From UBA2943 sp946534895 (GTDB lineage Bacteria; Bacillota; Clostridia; Christensenellales; Aristaeellaceae): a stretch of DNA of 64,000 bases. Below are positions 51,615-59,739 of the stretch, piece after piece. The translations under genes were made by a program, and so were the position numbers. Numbering within the stretch: position 1 is the first letter of the stretch; each line of letters starts with the position of its first letter. The stretch covers positions 1-64,000 of the forward strand of contig CAMNDE010000007.1 in the NCBI GenBank assembly GCA_946534895.1. The letters are read 5' to 3'. The notes under the pieces are model-generated. The model was not told the DNA's origin and searched no databases. It saw only the letters and a list, made by a program, of their open reading frames with translations.

Positions 51615-52607
51615 ATGCCCCTTGAAAACGCTCCGCTCATCCAGTGCCTCAAACGTTTCACCGGTCCTGACGTTCCGGCTTTTGCCCCATCGGAGGAAGA
51701 AATCGATCCCCCGTTCTGGCGCGTATCCTCCCCGCCGCCCGGCCGGCAGCTGCCCGGCAGCGGGCTTGCCCGGCATTCCATGCTGCTGGTGGGTGAAGGC
51801 TGCAACCGCATGTTCCTGGTGCACCAGGGCCGGATCATCTGGACCTTCTGTGCCGGAAAAGGCTGGGAATACGATGACGTATGGATGCTTTCCAGCGGAA
51901 ACATCCTTTTCTCGCGCATGGCCTGGGCCGCGCTGATCTCCCCGGAAAAGAAAGTTCTCTGGCGCATGGATGCCCCAGAGGGCACGGAAATCCACACCGT
52001 CCAGCCCATCGGCCGGGACAGGGTGCTCCTGGTGCTCAATGACTATCCGCCCCAGGCAATGCTGGTGGATATACACACAGGGCAGGTGCTCATGCGCCAC
52101 GCCCTGGAGTATGACCCGGCCATGAGCGTGCACGCCCAGTGCCGGCGCTTCCGCATGACCGCCCAGGGCACGTATCTCGCTCCCTATCTGGGACTGGGCA
52201 AAGTGGTGGAATATGACGCACAGTTCCGTCCCATATGGACGTATGAAGTCGGCAAGCCCTGGGCTGCCGTACGCCTGAAAAACGGGAACACGCTCATCAG
52301 CGACGAGGATTCCGGTGCCCACATCGAGGTGAGCCCGGACAAAAAGACAGTCTGGTCCATCTCGCTCAGCGAGCTCCCGGAAGCGTACCGCCTGCACGAT
52401 TCCCAGACCTGCACGCGCCTGGATAACGGGAACCTGATTCTCTGTTCACGCGGCAATAACGGTCTCGCGCCGCAGATGCTGGAAATCACCAGGGACAAGC
52501 AGGTGGTCTGGGTCTTTGACGACTGGTCCGAAATCGGGCCGGTCACTGCCGTGCAGGTGCTTACCGAGCGCGGCATTCCCGAACTTCCCGGGCAGCTGGA
52601 GCGCTAG
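51615..52607 (+). CDS. PQQ-like beta-propeller protein, unknown function
   Basis: A 330-residue cytoplasmic protein made of repeated beta-propeller blades, each with a G-x-I/V-x-W core: GRIIWTF, KKVLWRM, FRPIWTY, KKTVWSI and KQVVWVF at roughly 40-60 residue steps, plus KNGNTLISD and DNGNLILCSR turns. The pattern resembles PQQ-repeat or arylsulfotransferase-like propellers, but no catalytic residues are identified. RBS AGGAGG precedes the ATG. It stands alone between its promoter and a terminator. Confidence 0.72.
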   Translation: MPLENAPLIQCLKRFTGPDVPAFAPSEEEIDPPFWRVSSPPPGRQLPGSGLARHSMLLVGEGCNRMFLVHQGRIIWTFCAGKGWEYDDVWMLSSGNILFSRMAWAALISPEKKVLWRMDAPEGTEIHTVQPIGRDRVLLVLNDYPPQAMLVDIHTGQVLMRHALEYDPAMSVHAQCRRFRMTAQGTYLAPYLGLGKVVEYDAQFRPIWTYEVGKPWAAVRLKNGNTLISDEDSGAHIEVSPDKKTVWSISLSELPEAYRLHDSQTCTRLDNGNLILCSRGNNGLAPQMLEITRDKQVVWVFDDWSEIGPVTAVQVLTERGIPELPGQLER

Positions 52608-52630
52608 GCTTCTTTCTGAGTCATTCCGCA

Positions 52631-52665
52631 AAAAGGTGCAGTCATTTCCCGGCTGCACCTTTTCG
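52631..52665. terminator. Bidirectional terminator
   Basis: An 11-bp stem AAAAGGTGCAG/CTGCACCTTTT (52631-52641 with 52653-52663) between the convergent propeller and cupin genes. It is T-rich on both outgoing strands. Confidence 0.85.
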
Positions 52666-52684
52666 TATGCCCTGTCCGCCGCGC

Positions 52685-53038
52685 TCAGTCTTCCGGTCCA
52701 TCCAGGCGTTCAATATCGAAAGGCGCGTTGGTGATGAACAGGAACGTACAGTCCTCCAGCGCCGTGGCACCGTGATCCATGGCGACACCGGCCGGGAACC
52801 AAACAAACTCACCCTTCCTGACAATCCCCAGACTGGTCTCCATGGACCCCTCAATAATATACATGCCATGGGCACAGCTGTGTCTGTGCCAGCCCATCCG
52901 GTATCCCCGCGGATAGAAGGATACATTGACCAGCATGCCTGTCTTCGGCTCCGTGACCATGGCCTTGTCCAGATGTCCCCCGCCCAGGTCGGTCCAGGGC
53001 ATTTCACTGATATGGTAGATACCCGCCTTGTCTGTCAT
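52685..53038 (-). CDS. Cupin-domain protein, 117 aa
   Basis: A single cupin beta-barrel. The first cupin motif WHRHSCAHGMYIIEGS supplies metal-binding histidines; the second is PAGVAMDHGATALEDC. The ATG at 53038 has AGAAAGGA ahead of it; an upstream in-frame ATG (53077) overlaps the neighbour and has no RBS. Probably a small metal-dependent isomerase, dioxygenase or sugar-binding protein. Same strand as and 35 bases after the UroD-like gene. Confidence 0.82.
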   Translation of the reverse strand: MTDKAGIYHISEMPWTDLGGGHLDKAMVTEPKTGMLVNVSFYPRGYRMGWHRHSCAHGMYIIEGSMETSLGIVRKGEFVWFPAGVAMDHGATALEDCTFLFITNAPFDIERLDGPED

Positions 53039-53073
53039 ATTCTGTCCTTTCTCTCTGCACAGCAATTCCTGTC

Positions 53074-54039
53074 TCACGCGTGCCTGCCGTAGTCTTCGCA
53101 GGCCTCCATTACCCAGCGCAGGTGTTCCGGCGGCGTATCGCCCTGCACAGAGCAGTCCGCGCTCAGAATCAGTCTGCGCTCTCCCGCGCGCTCCAGCAGT
53201 TCCCGCGTATATGCCTTGATCTGTTTCTCACTGCCCCAGTGCAGGATACCGCAGGGACGGTTGTCAAACCCGCCCATCAGCGTGGACTGGCTGTCAAAGA
53301 AGCTTCTGCCCTGATACAGGCCCAGATCCACCTCAATATGGCTGGCCCAGTTCACCACTTCGCACGCATGCCGCCGCCACACATCCATGCGGTTCGGGAT
53401 TCCGCGCCATGCGCACAGGTGCAGCACCGTGAACGGGAACAGTTCCCTGGCCCGGCAGATTTCCCGGTCATCCCAGGCTTCCAGCTCCGCCGCATACTCC
53501 GCACGGGTGTAGCGGTCAATCTCATTGTTCTGAAGCGAGAGAAAGATGCCGTCCAGCCCGGCTTCGGCTGACAGGCGCTCCATCAGCAGGAAATTGTCCT
53601 GCTCAATCACCTGCATGGCATGGTGCACTGCATCGGGATGCTCTTTCAGCAGATGCATGACCAGGAATTCACTGCCTGTGCTGTGCTTGATGGTGGAATA
53701 GGGCGTGAAGATCATGTAGGTGACTGCCGTCTCCCCCTTCAGTCCTTCCACAATGCGGCGTGCCCGGTCCACCTGGCCCTCGATATACCAGTCATGGGCA
53801 CTGTGCGGGCGCAGCGAGGCCAGCACATCCGGATCACTCAGGTCTGTATGCCCGCAGTCAAACTGCATGAACCCATCCGTTTCCACGCACAGCATGTCCA
53901 TGCGTGCTTCCCGGGCCCAGGCCACCTGGTCTGCCACCGTATTATCCCTCTGGTCCGGAAAATGCGTATACCAGGAAGTCGGCACCCTGTCCACCTTTTC
54001 ACCCTGAATGGCACAGCGAATCCGTTCCCTGCTGTTCAT
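53074..54039 (-). CDS. Uroporphyrinogen decarboxylase (URO-D) family protein
   Basis: A 321-residue URO-D-type TIM barrel opening MNSRERIRCAIQGEKVDRVPTSW, with MLCVETDGF, EGQVDRARRI, LHLCAWRGIPN and LILSADCSVQGDTPPEHLR. Such stand-alone URO-D proteins in anaerobes are usually methyltransferases or related C1/cobalamin enzymes rather than heme enzymes. No other heme genes are near. The ATG at 54039 follows AAGGAAAG; earlier in-frame ATGs extend into non-conserved sequence. Confidence 0.85.
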   Translation of the reverse strand: MNSRERIRCAIQGEKVDRVPTSWYTHFPDQRDNTVADQVAWAREARMDMLCVETDGFMQFDCGHTDLSDPDVLASLRPHSAHDWYIEGQVDRARRIVEGLKGETAVTYMIFTPYSTIKHSTGSEFLVMHLLKEHPDAVHHAMQVIEQDNFLLMERLSAEAGLDGIFLSLQNNEIDRYTRAEYAAELEAWDDREICRARELFPFTVLHLCAWRGIPNRMDVWRRHACEVVNWASHIEVDLGLYQGRSFFDSQSTLMGGFDNRPCGILHWGSEKQIKAYTRELLERAGERRLILSADCSVQGDTPPEHLRWVMEACEDYGRHA

Positions 54040-54175
54040 TTCTTTCCTTCTTTCCGCGGCATCCTTTCCTGCCGCTGTCTTTCCAGAATTGTCAGACGCC
54101 GGGATCATGCATGCACTGTGCGGCATGTTCCCGGCATCGGCTGTTTTATTTGCCCGTATCATGTATTCCCTTTAT

Positions 54176-54946
54176 TCATTCCATCCGGAGGCCGACTGCC
54201 TCCGCAAAACACCGGTTGATCGCCCGGCTGTCCCTGGGCGGCTCGTCATGAAGTCCGTGACAGATGGCTTTCTGACGGTCCAGCTCACTGCGGATATAGG
54301 ACTGGACAAGGGGGATATGCGGGTTTTCTTCGTTTTCCACTGTCACCTTTTTTCTCTCCAGCAGTTCCTCAATCGCTGCACGCAGATCATCAGGCATCTC
54401 CATTTTCATCAGTTCACTGAACAGCATGGGCGGCGCCTCATGATACCGCTCAATATAATTGGCGCACAGCAGCGGCCGCAGCGCATAGAAGTATTTCTTG
54501 TACTTCACGGTTTCGCCTGTCAGATACCGGAACCAGGTATTGGTGGCAATGCCGCAGTAGTGGTTGATCGCGCTCTTCTCGCAGAAGTAATCCCTGCACA
54601 CCCAGGCAATCCCGTCCCATTCCGGCGTCGTATGATAGACAACCGGGGAATTCATCCATTCGAAAGGCGTGGCATTCCCGTTCAGGCACAGCGACATGAA
54701 CTTTTTCAGGTCCCAGCCGTTGATATCCAGCACATCATCCAGTTTCCATTCGATCACGTCCTTCGACTCGTTCACCTTGAGATATTCCGTGATCGGACGC
54801 ACATACACAAACCTCACATCATAATCACTGTCCGGAGAAGAAAAGCCCCAAGCACGGCTGCCGGATTCGACAGCATGAAGAATTCTGACGCCTTTCTGTC
54901 CTTCGATCTGTTTCAGTTCACTTCTGATGCTCTCCGTGATTTCCAT
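54176..54946 (-). CDS. Nucleotidyltransferase, RlaP/YcgL-like (copy B)
   Basis: A 256-residue polymerase-beta superfamily nucleotidyltransferase. ESGSRAWGF (27-35) is the G-S motif, and DSDYDV gives the catalytic D41-x-D43. FVYVRPITEYL and DVIEWKLDDVLDINGWDLKKF match the YcgL/RlaP family, which comparative genomics links with RtcB RNA repair. It may add nucleotides to damaged RNA ends. It lies 43 bases after copy A and about 5 kb from rtcB on the same strand. Its molecular activity is inference from family. Confidence 0.85.
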   Translation of the reverse strand: MEITESIRSELKQIEGQKGVRILHAVESGSRAWGFSSPDSDYDVRFVYVRPITEYLKVNESKDVIEWKLDDVLDINGWDLKKFMSLCLNGNATPFEWMNSPVVYHTTPEWDGIAWVCRDYFCEKSAINHYCGIATNTWFRYLTGETVKYKKYFYALRPLLCANYIERYHEAPPMLFSELMKMEMPDDLRAAIEELLERKKVTVENEENPHIPLVQSYIRSELDRQKAICHGLHDEPPRDSRAINRCFAEAVGLRME

Positions 54947-54989
54947 GCATTCCGCCTCCCTTTATTCTGAATTCCTCTGTCCGTTTCCA

Positions 54990-56021
54990 TTATCTTTCCA
55001 TTTCATCCAGCATTACGGCATACCGGTTGACGTGTTCCACAAACGCGCCGATCCTGCCCATATCCGGCTGATCCGGCAGGCTTGTCTTTTCGGCCGCCTC
55101 CTGAAATTTCCGCTCATACATGTCCAGGATTTCCCAGAATTCCGGATTCAGGTTTCCATCTTCCTGCATATAATCGCCGCTCCGGATCTTCAGGAGCAGC
55201 GGCAGTTCCTCCTGCCTGCAGATAATGATCCTGTGCTTTTCCATGATATCCGTTCCGGCCATCAGCAGCCGGATCAGATGCATGGCATGCTTGTTCAGGT
55301 GATTGGCATCCTTCGGATGCTCTCTTCTGCCGACCCTGTCATAGTCGCGCACCACGCTGCGCAGAACATCCATCTGACTGCAGTAATCCCGAAGCGGTAT
55401 ATGCTGCCACCTGGCGTCCACAAAAATCTCCATTTCCATTCCCGGCGTGACAGCCTGATCCAGATACAGCCGGGCATTCCCCATGCCGGGCTTAAGATTC
55501 TTCTGATTGAACTCATCCATGGCGTTCTGCACGGAACTGAGGATATGCCTTTCCCTGTCCCTTTGTGGAAGCGCATCCCGGGCGAGTGCATTCTGAAGAC
55601 GTCTGAGCTGGGCATTGGCATATCCGCCATAGGACCGGATCGCACGCTTTGACAGAAACAGACCCTGATTCTCCAGCAGCTCCGCGCCGAGGGGGGACAT
55701 GATCATGTACTTCTCCCTGGGCAGCCCCAGAATCTCGCAGCTGTTCGGATTGCATTCCAGCAGAAGCCTTACAAGCTTATTGAACCCGTACACCACAGTA
55801 TCCGTGTGATCATCCACATACTGCTCGAACTCTGTAAGGCCAAGCAGATCGGACGACCGCTGCAGCGCCACGCCCCGGAAATCCACATCACTGCCTTCCC
55901 GGTTGGTGCCGTATCCATAACTGCCCGACAGACCCAGGAGCATGATCCTGCTGCCGAGATGTTCGTTTTCCCTGAGAAAATCATATTCGGGCATTTCAAT
56001 CAGCTTATGAAAATCCGTCAT
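54990..56021 (-). CDS. Nucleotidyltransferase, RlaP/YcgL-like (copy A)
   Basis: A 343-residue nucleotidyltransferase-fold protein. LGLSGSYGYGTN then GSDVDFRG supply the G-S motif and D45-x-D47 metal site. LLGLTEFEQYVDDHTDTVVYGFNKLVRLLLECNPN is the stretch typical of this family, and the C-terminal half is helical. It differs clearly from copy B in sequence and length, so the two are not a recent duplication. Upstream there is an extended -10 promoter. RBS GGAAAGGG precedes the ATG. Confidence 0.85.
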   Translation of the reverse strand: MTDFHKLIEMPEYDFLRENEHLGSRIMLLGLSGSYGYGTNREGSDVDFRGVALQRSSDLLGLTEFEQYVDDHTDTVVYGFNKLVRLLLECNPNSCEILGLPREKYMIMSPLGAELLENQGLFLSKRAIRSYGGYANAQLRRLQNALARDALPQRDRERHILSSVQNAMDEFNQKNLKPGMGNARLYLDQAVTPGMEMEIFVDARWQHIPLRDYCSQMDVLRSVVRDYDRVGRREHPKDANHLNKHAMHLIRLLMAGTDIMEKHRIIICRQEELPLLLKIRSGDYMQEDGNLNPEFWEILDMYERKFQEAAEKTSLPDQPDMGRIGAFVEHVNRYAVMLDEMER

Positions 56022-56099
56022 ATGTCACGCCCTTTCCACCGGTTTTCCCTTTTCCGGAATCCCCGTTTTCTATTCATGTTCTGTTTTCTGTGTCACCAT

Positions 56100-56108
56100 T
56101 GTATAACA
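56100..56108 (-). promoter_or_regulatory. Extended -10 promoter for the nucleotidyltransferase pair
   Basis: The minus strand reads TGT-TATACA (56108-56100), about 80 bases upstream of the copy A start. No good -35. Confidence 0.45.
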
Positions 56109-56397
56109 ATTCCGGCTTTCTATCCATGCCTGATTCCTTCTGAGCATAAAAATGTGCTGTATGAAACCGGTTTCATTTTCAGGCAGCATGACCGCAGTCC
56201 TGTTCCCGGGATGCGTCTGCATCCATCCCGGCTGCTGAGAAGGAGCACCTGACAGACAGCACCCGAAAATTACGTTCACTCATGAAAAAACGGACGCGTG
56301 CATGTAACACGCAGGATCCTGGTGTGCTTCGTCAATCATCAGAGGAAGAGGACGGTGTATCCTTTCGTTCCGACGCTCATCACAGCTTTCACAAATG

Positions 56398-56451
56398 CAG
56401 ACAGCCTCCCGGATACAGTAATCAAATCCATTGTATCTGAGAGGCTGTCTG
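56398..56451. repeat. Long inverted repeat / stem-loop
   Basis: CAGACAGCCTC (56398-56408) pairs with GAGGCTGTCTG (56441-56451), with an inner GATACA/TGTATC (56412-56417 with 56432-56437). It lies about 100 bases past the YbjN gene stop but has no T-tract on the minus side, so it may be an mRNA 3-prime structure or small RNA rather than a standard terminator. Confidence 0.6.
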
Positions 56452-56549
56452 TTCAAAGACAACGGTTCACTTACGCATACGTTCTGTTCATTTGGACATT
56501 GTTTTCACGGCAGTCTTTCCGCCTTCGCAGCTTACCCGGGAACCGCCCC

Positions 56550-57176
56550 TTACGTTTCGTCAGACGGGGATTCACCTTCTTCGGACTCCCTCTTCAGGCC
56601 CTGAAGCCTCTGGAGCAATGCCGCCACACGGGATGCCCCTTCTTCCCTGTCAGCCTCAGCTACCGAAGGCGCCGGGCTGCTGTCCCCGGAAGACGGGCTC
56701 CTGCCTTCGCAAACCTGAATCGCTTCCTCAGGAGACATTCCCTGAAACAGAACCATCAGAATACCTTTTCCGAAACGCTTTACCATGGCCGCGGGACGAC
56801 CAACACTTGCAAGCACCACTTCTTCCGACGGCAGCATGCCGTCACAGTTCACATAGCACTTGTAGCGAAGTTCCCCATCCCTGAAATCCATCTCAAAGTT
56901 TCCATCACGCAGCCCGTAATTTGCCCGGCAGATGAATTCAGCCATCCGGGCCATCTGTACAGGGTCGCTGCAGTCCGCTGCAACCGGGCACTGCGCAAAC
57001 ACGAGATAGTCATCCTCACAAATGTCGATCACATACTCAACGTTCTTGATATTGCCTCCCAGGTTCAGCCCAAAGCGGAACAGACCTATTTCCTCGATAA
57101 AGCTGAAGTGCCAGTTCTTGGCCTCAAGAATGCTTTTGATGCAGTCCCTGATCTCAGGACGATAATTCGCTGACAT
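56550..57176 (-). CDS. YbjN-like domain protein, 208 aa
   Basis: Residues of about 1-150 look like a YbjN / type III secretion chaperone-like fold: LEAKNWHFSFIEEIGLFRFGLNLG, YVIDICEDDYLVFAQCPV, MAEFICRANYGLRDGNFEMDFRDGELRYKC, then GRPAAMVKRFGKGILMVLFQGMSPEEA. The C-terminal 50 residues are acidic and Ser/Pro-rich, likely disordered. YbjN proteins act as chaperone-like or signalling partners. RBS AAAGGAG. It is the last gene of the four-gene operon, 45 bases after the AAA gene. Confidence 0.78.
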   Translation of the reverse strand: MSANYRPEIRDCIKSILEAKNWHFSFIEEIGLFRFGLNLGGNIKNVEYVIDICEDDYLVFAQCPVAADCSDPVQMARMAEFICRANYGLRDGNFEMDFRDGELRYKCYVNCDGMLPSEEVVLASVGRPAAMVKRFGKGILMVLFQGMSPEEAIQVCEGRSPSSGDSSPAPSVAEADREEGASRVAALLQRLQGLKRESEEGESPSDET

Positions 57177-57221
57177 AATTGTTTTCTCCTTTCGCTTTTT
57201 CTGTTCCTGTGGATACAGGCT

Positions 57222-58445
57222 TCAGGTGCCAAAGCCCAGCTGCTTTGTGCTTCTGCCGCGTGAGCACATGGCAGCTGCGCTGCGGATGCCCTCTTCCGTG
57301 ATCTGCACCTTCCGGTTGTTCTCCATGCCGGCCAGACACGCATCACTGACCAGCATTTCCACTGCCTTCTGATACACTCTGCAGCTTCGTCCGCCCTGGG
57401 CCCAGAGCAGATCCACCAGCATATCCAGCTCATGATCACCGAACTCCACCTGATCGCTGCCGTAGGCTGCCAGCGCCTGCGGGAGCGTAAACTCCTTCGT
57501 GATATTCCGGATCGTATCCAGTGCCGGACTCTCCATCCGGATGACTTCCATTCGGTCCAGCGGAGGCGCTGAAATCGGCTCAAGATCGTTCGCTGTGAAA
57601 ATATAGGGAATATGGCTCGCATCCACTGCAATTTCCAGAAAATTGTCATACCAGGCAGAATTGCTTTCATCCAGCGCGGATAGGAGTTCATTCTGCAGGC
57701 TTGGTGCTCTGCTGTATCCGTTTGCCGTCTTTTCAATTTCATCAATACAGATCACAGGATTGCCTGTTCCATGATCTATCATGGCCTGGACAACCGCCCC
57801 TGTCCCGGCACCGACATAGAGATTGGGTGCGCCTGAAAGTCCCCGCCCTGCCGAGGCCGAAGGCCCGGAAAGAAAGCTTCCGGGGAGTCCGAGAATGCGG
57901 GCATAGTTCTTTGCCACCAGTGTCTTGCCCACGCCTGGATCGCCCACAAGCAGGATCGGCATGGTCCTCCCGGTTTTGCTGTACTCAATGCTGTGCCGGA
58001 GAATCACCCGCAGAATTTCTTCGTTGCCATAGATATTCTGCTTCCAGCATGCCCTGGCCGCCTGAATGAACGCGGCATTGACCTCCGGCAGCGGCATGGT
58101 GCTTTCCGGCACAGCTTTCAGGGCGTTGGCCCAGTTGCGGTAATGCTCATTCACCCCGGCGAGTTTCATTCTCTGCAGAATCTCCGCAGCAAAGGGCTTA
58201 TGCACCGGGAATACCCGGCCGTCCGGCTTCAGTGCGCTTTCCGGATCTTGCTCAGCGTCATCCGCATCCCGCATGCAGGATGCAAGGAACGGATGCTCTG
58301 CCAGAAACGCCTGCACCATCTCATCCACTGACCTGGCCTCTCCGGCCGCCTCGACCATCAGCACCAGCTGTTCAATTTCCGCGGCCAGATTCGGCTGCTT
58401 CAAAGCAGTCCTTTCAAGCACACGATACAGTTCCTTCTTTGTCAC
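57222..58445 (-). CDS. AAA ATPase, Lon-like, without protease domain
   Basis: A 407-residue AAA+ ATPase with a helical N-terminal region (1-130), Walker A GDPGVGKT (168-175), Walker B ICIDEIE (232-238), sensor-1 FTANDLEPI and a small C-terminal lid. The SGPSASAGRGLSGAP stretch and DEIEK wording recall Lon ATPase modules, but no Ser-Lys protease domain follows. It probably remodels a protein or nucleoprotein in concert with the operon partners. The start is GTG at 58445 after AGAGGTGAG. Confidence 0.85.
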   Translation of the reverse strand: MTKKELYRVLERTALKQPNLAAEIEQLVLMVEAAGEARSVDEMVQAFLAEHPFLASCMRDADDAEQDPESALKPDGRVFPVHKPFAAEILQRMKLAGVNEHYRNWANALKAVPESTMPLPEVNAAFIQAARACWKQNIYGNEEILRVILRHSIEYSKTGRTMPILLVGDPGVGKTLVAKNYARILGLPGSFLSGPSASAGRGLSGAPNLYVGAGTGAVVQAMIDHGTGNPVICIDEIEKTANGYSRAPSLQNELLSALDESNSAWYDNFLEIAVDASHIPYIFTANDLEPISAPPLDRMEVIRMESPALDTIRNITKEFTLPQALAAYGSDQVEFGDHELDMLVDLLWAQGGRSCRVYQKAVEMLVSDACLAGMENNRKVQITEEGIRSAAAMCSRGRSTKQLGFGT

Positions 58446-58559
58446 TCAATCTCACCTCTTTTCCGTTTCCCTGTCCCGTACCGGGGCAGGTATTTGTCCC
58501 AAACCATGCACGGCCTGCGCATGTCAGCAGGCCGTGCATGGGAAACGTCATCGCATCTG

Positions 58560-58745
58560 TCAGAAAGCACTGTCAGACTCACCGTCTGCTCCGGACCCTT
58601 CTTTCCGGACAGCAGGCAGGCGGGACTTGGCCTTTTCATGGGAAGCACGGTTTCCCCCGGACTTTTTCGCATCCTTCATGCAGGTAAACGCCGCCTCCAC
58701 AAGCTGAAGCCAAAGGGGCAGCGGTGCAGGATCCATAAAAAACAT
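58560..58745 (-). CDS. Small protein, 61 aa, unknown
   Basis: Not recognised. It has an N-terminal hydrophobic/amphipathic helix (PLPLWLQLVEAAFTCMKDAKK) followed by a charged, Ser/Gly-rich tail. It is accepted because AGAGGAGGAA lies 5-6 bases before the ATG at 58745, it fills the gap between two operon genes (29 bases after the membrane protein gene, 114 before the AAA gene), and no other frame there is better. It could be a membrane-surface adaptor of the AAA protein. Confidence 0.55.
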   Translation of the reverse strand: MFFMDPAPLPLWLQLVEAAFTCMKDAKKSGGNRASHEKAKSRLPAVRKEGSGADGESDSAF

Positions 58746-58774
58746 CCGGGTTCCTCCTCTGTCTGTCCTCTTTC

Positions 58775-59326
58775 TCAGGCCTTTGCACCGGATTCATAGG
58801 CTTTCCTGGCCGCATTCAGATCATCTTTGCTGACTTTGGTTTCCCGCACAGTCTTTTTCATTTCACTGGGACTGAGATCGCTGAACGAGCGCGGATCACT
58901 GCTCTTTTCCGCCAGTTTTCCGATAAGCTGGAGAAAAACCAGGCCGGCCAGATATACCGTCAGAAACGAAACCAGCGCCGAGGCCAGAATCGAAGCGCCC
59001 GGAATCAGCATGCCGGCAGCCACGCCGGCGATGACACCGCCCAGATTGGCGGCAATATTGGCCAGGGCAGCCCTTGCCAGAAGCTTCAGGACATTTTCCT
59101 TCAGAGAAATGCCCAGCTTGCCGCACAGCTGACCGTACATCACCCAGACAGTCCCAAAGCAGGCAATGATGGTGGCCGGAACGGCCAGACCGGGGAGCAC
59201 ACCGCCCACCGCGTCGGCACCTGCCGCAACCAAGGCACAGTTGATGATGACCTTCTCTGTTTCATCCGCATTGGGGTAATAATCTTTCAGCGCATAAGCG
59301 GCTTCCTTGATCGGCAGATAACTCAT
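58775..59326 (-). CDS. Glycine-rich membrane protein (DUF697-like), 183 aa
   Basis: Residues 28-150 contain three or four hydrophobic, Gly/Ala-rich segments (ALVAAGADAVGGVLPGLAVPATIIACFG, ANIAANLGG then VIAGVAAGMLIPGASILASAL, FLTVYLAGLVFLQLIG). The layout resembles the DUF697/YcjF-type membrane domain. The C-terminal tail is soluble and charged. No signal peptide. First gene of the operon; ATG at 59326 with GGAGGAA 5 bases away. Possible membrane anchor or pore-like element; function unknown. Confidence 0.72.
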   Translation of the reverse strand: MSYLPIKEAAYALKDYYPNADETEKVIINCALVAAGADAVGGVLPGLAVPATIIACFGTVWVMYGQLCGKLGISLKENVLKLLARAALANIAANLGGVIAGVAAGMLIPGASILASALVSFLTVYLAGLVFLQLIGKLAEKSSDPRSFSDLSPSEMKKTVRETKVSKDDLNAARKAYESGAKA

Positions 59327-59739
59327 TGTCGTTCCTCCATTTCATGCCTGTCCATCGCGGTATCCGGTCCTTTCACCGGTTCCGTCCGCGTTTTCATCTT
59401 CACTGCATTCCCGCCATGATCCAGCCGCTGCGTCATGTCCGTACTGGAGACCCGGACACGGGCACAGGCGGTTCGGAGCGATCTCCCGGCTGCCGGCCGC
59501 CCTGCGCTGTTCATCGCGTTCATTGATAAGAGACGCCGCTTCCCCGGAAAAGTTCCGTGTTTCTGTAAAAAATTGATTATCCGGTTTTCTGCGCACCATG
59601 TTCCGGAAAGCTCCGGCGCGGACAGGCATATTCCAGCTGCACGCAGTCTCATGTCTTTTCCCGGTTTCCCGGCAGGAAACAGCCGGAGCAGGGAGAAACA
59701 AAGAGCGGAAACAGACCATGAAAACGGGAGGACAGACTC
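59327..59739. other. 413-base divergent intergenic region
   Basis: Lies between the minus-strand AAA operon and the plus-strand amidohydrolase. A GATAAT box on the minus strand near 59575 is the best promoter candidate, with a poor -35 (GGAACA). Longer open frames on either strand have no RBS and the composition of read-through frames. No RNA gene recognised. Confidence 0.45.

Larger units (their letters stand above)
56022..56549. other. 528-base intergenic region with hairpins
   Basis: Separates the YbjN-AAA operon from the nucleotidyltransferases; all flanking genes are on the minus strand. It holds a promoter for copy A (56100-56108), a hairpin around GGATGCGTCTGCATCC (about 56206-56229), and a long imperfect stem-loop at 56398-56451. 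A 60-codon TTG-initiated open frame on the minus strand lacks an RBS and was not accepted. A small structured RNA here is possible but unproven. Confidence 0.5.

Noticed and set aside
56280..56462. A 60-codon minus-strand frame between the YbjN-like and nucleotidyltransferase genes.
   Set aside because: TTG start without an RBS, and it overlaps the inverted repeat.
48064..59326. The rtcB region as a prophage or defence island with transposases.
   Set aside because: No integrase, transposase, attachment repeats or phage structural genes were seen, and base composition matches the surroundings by eye.
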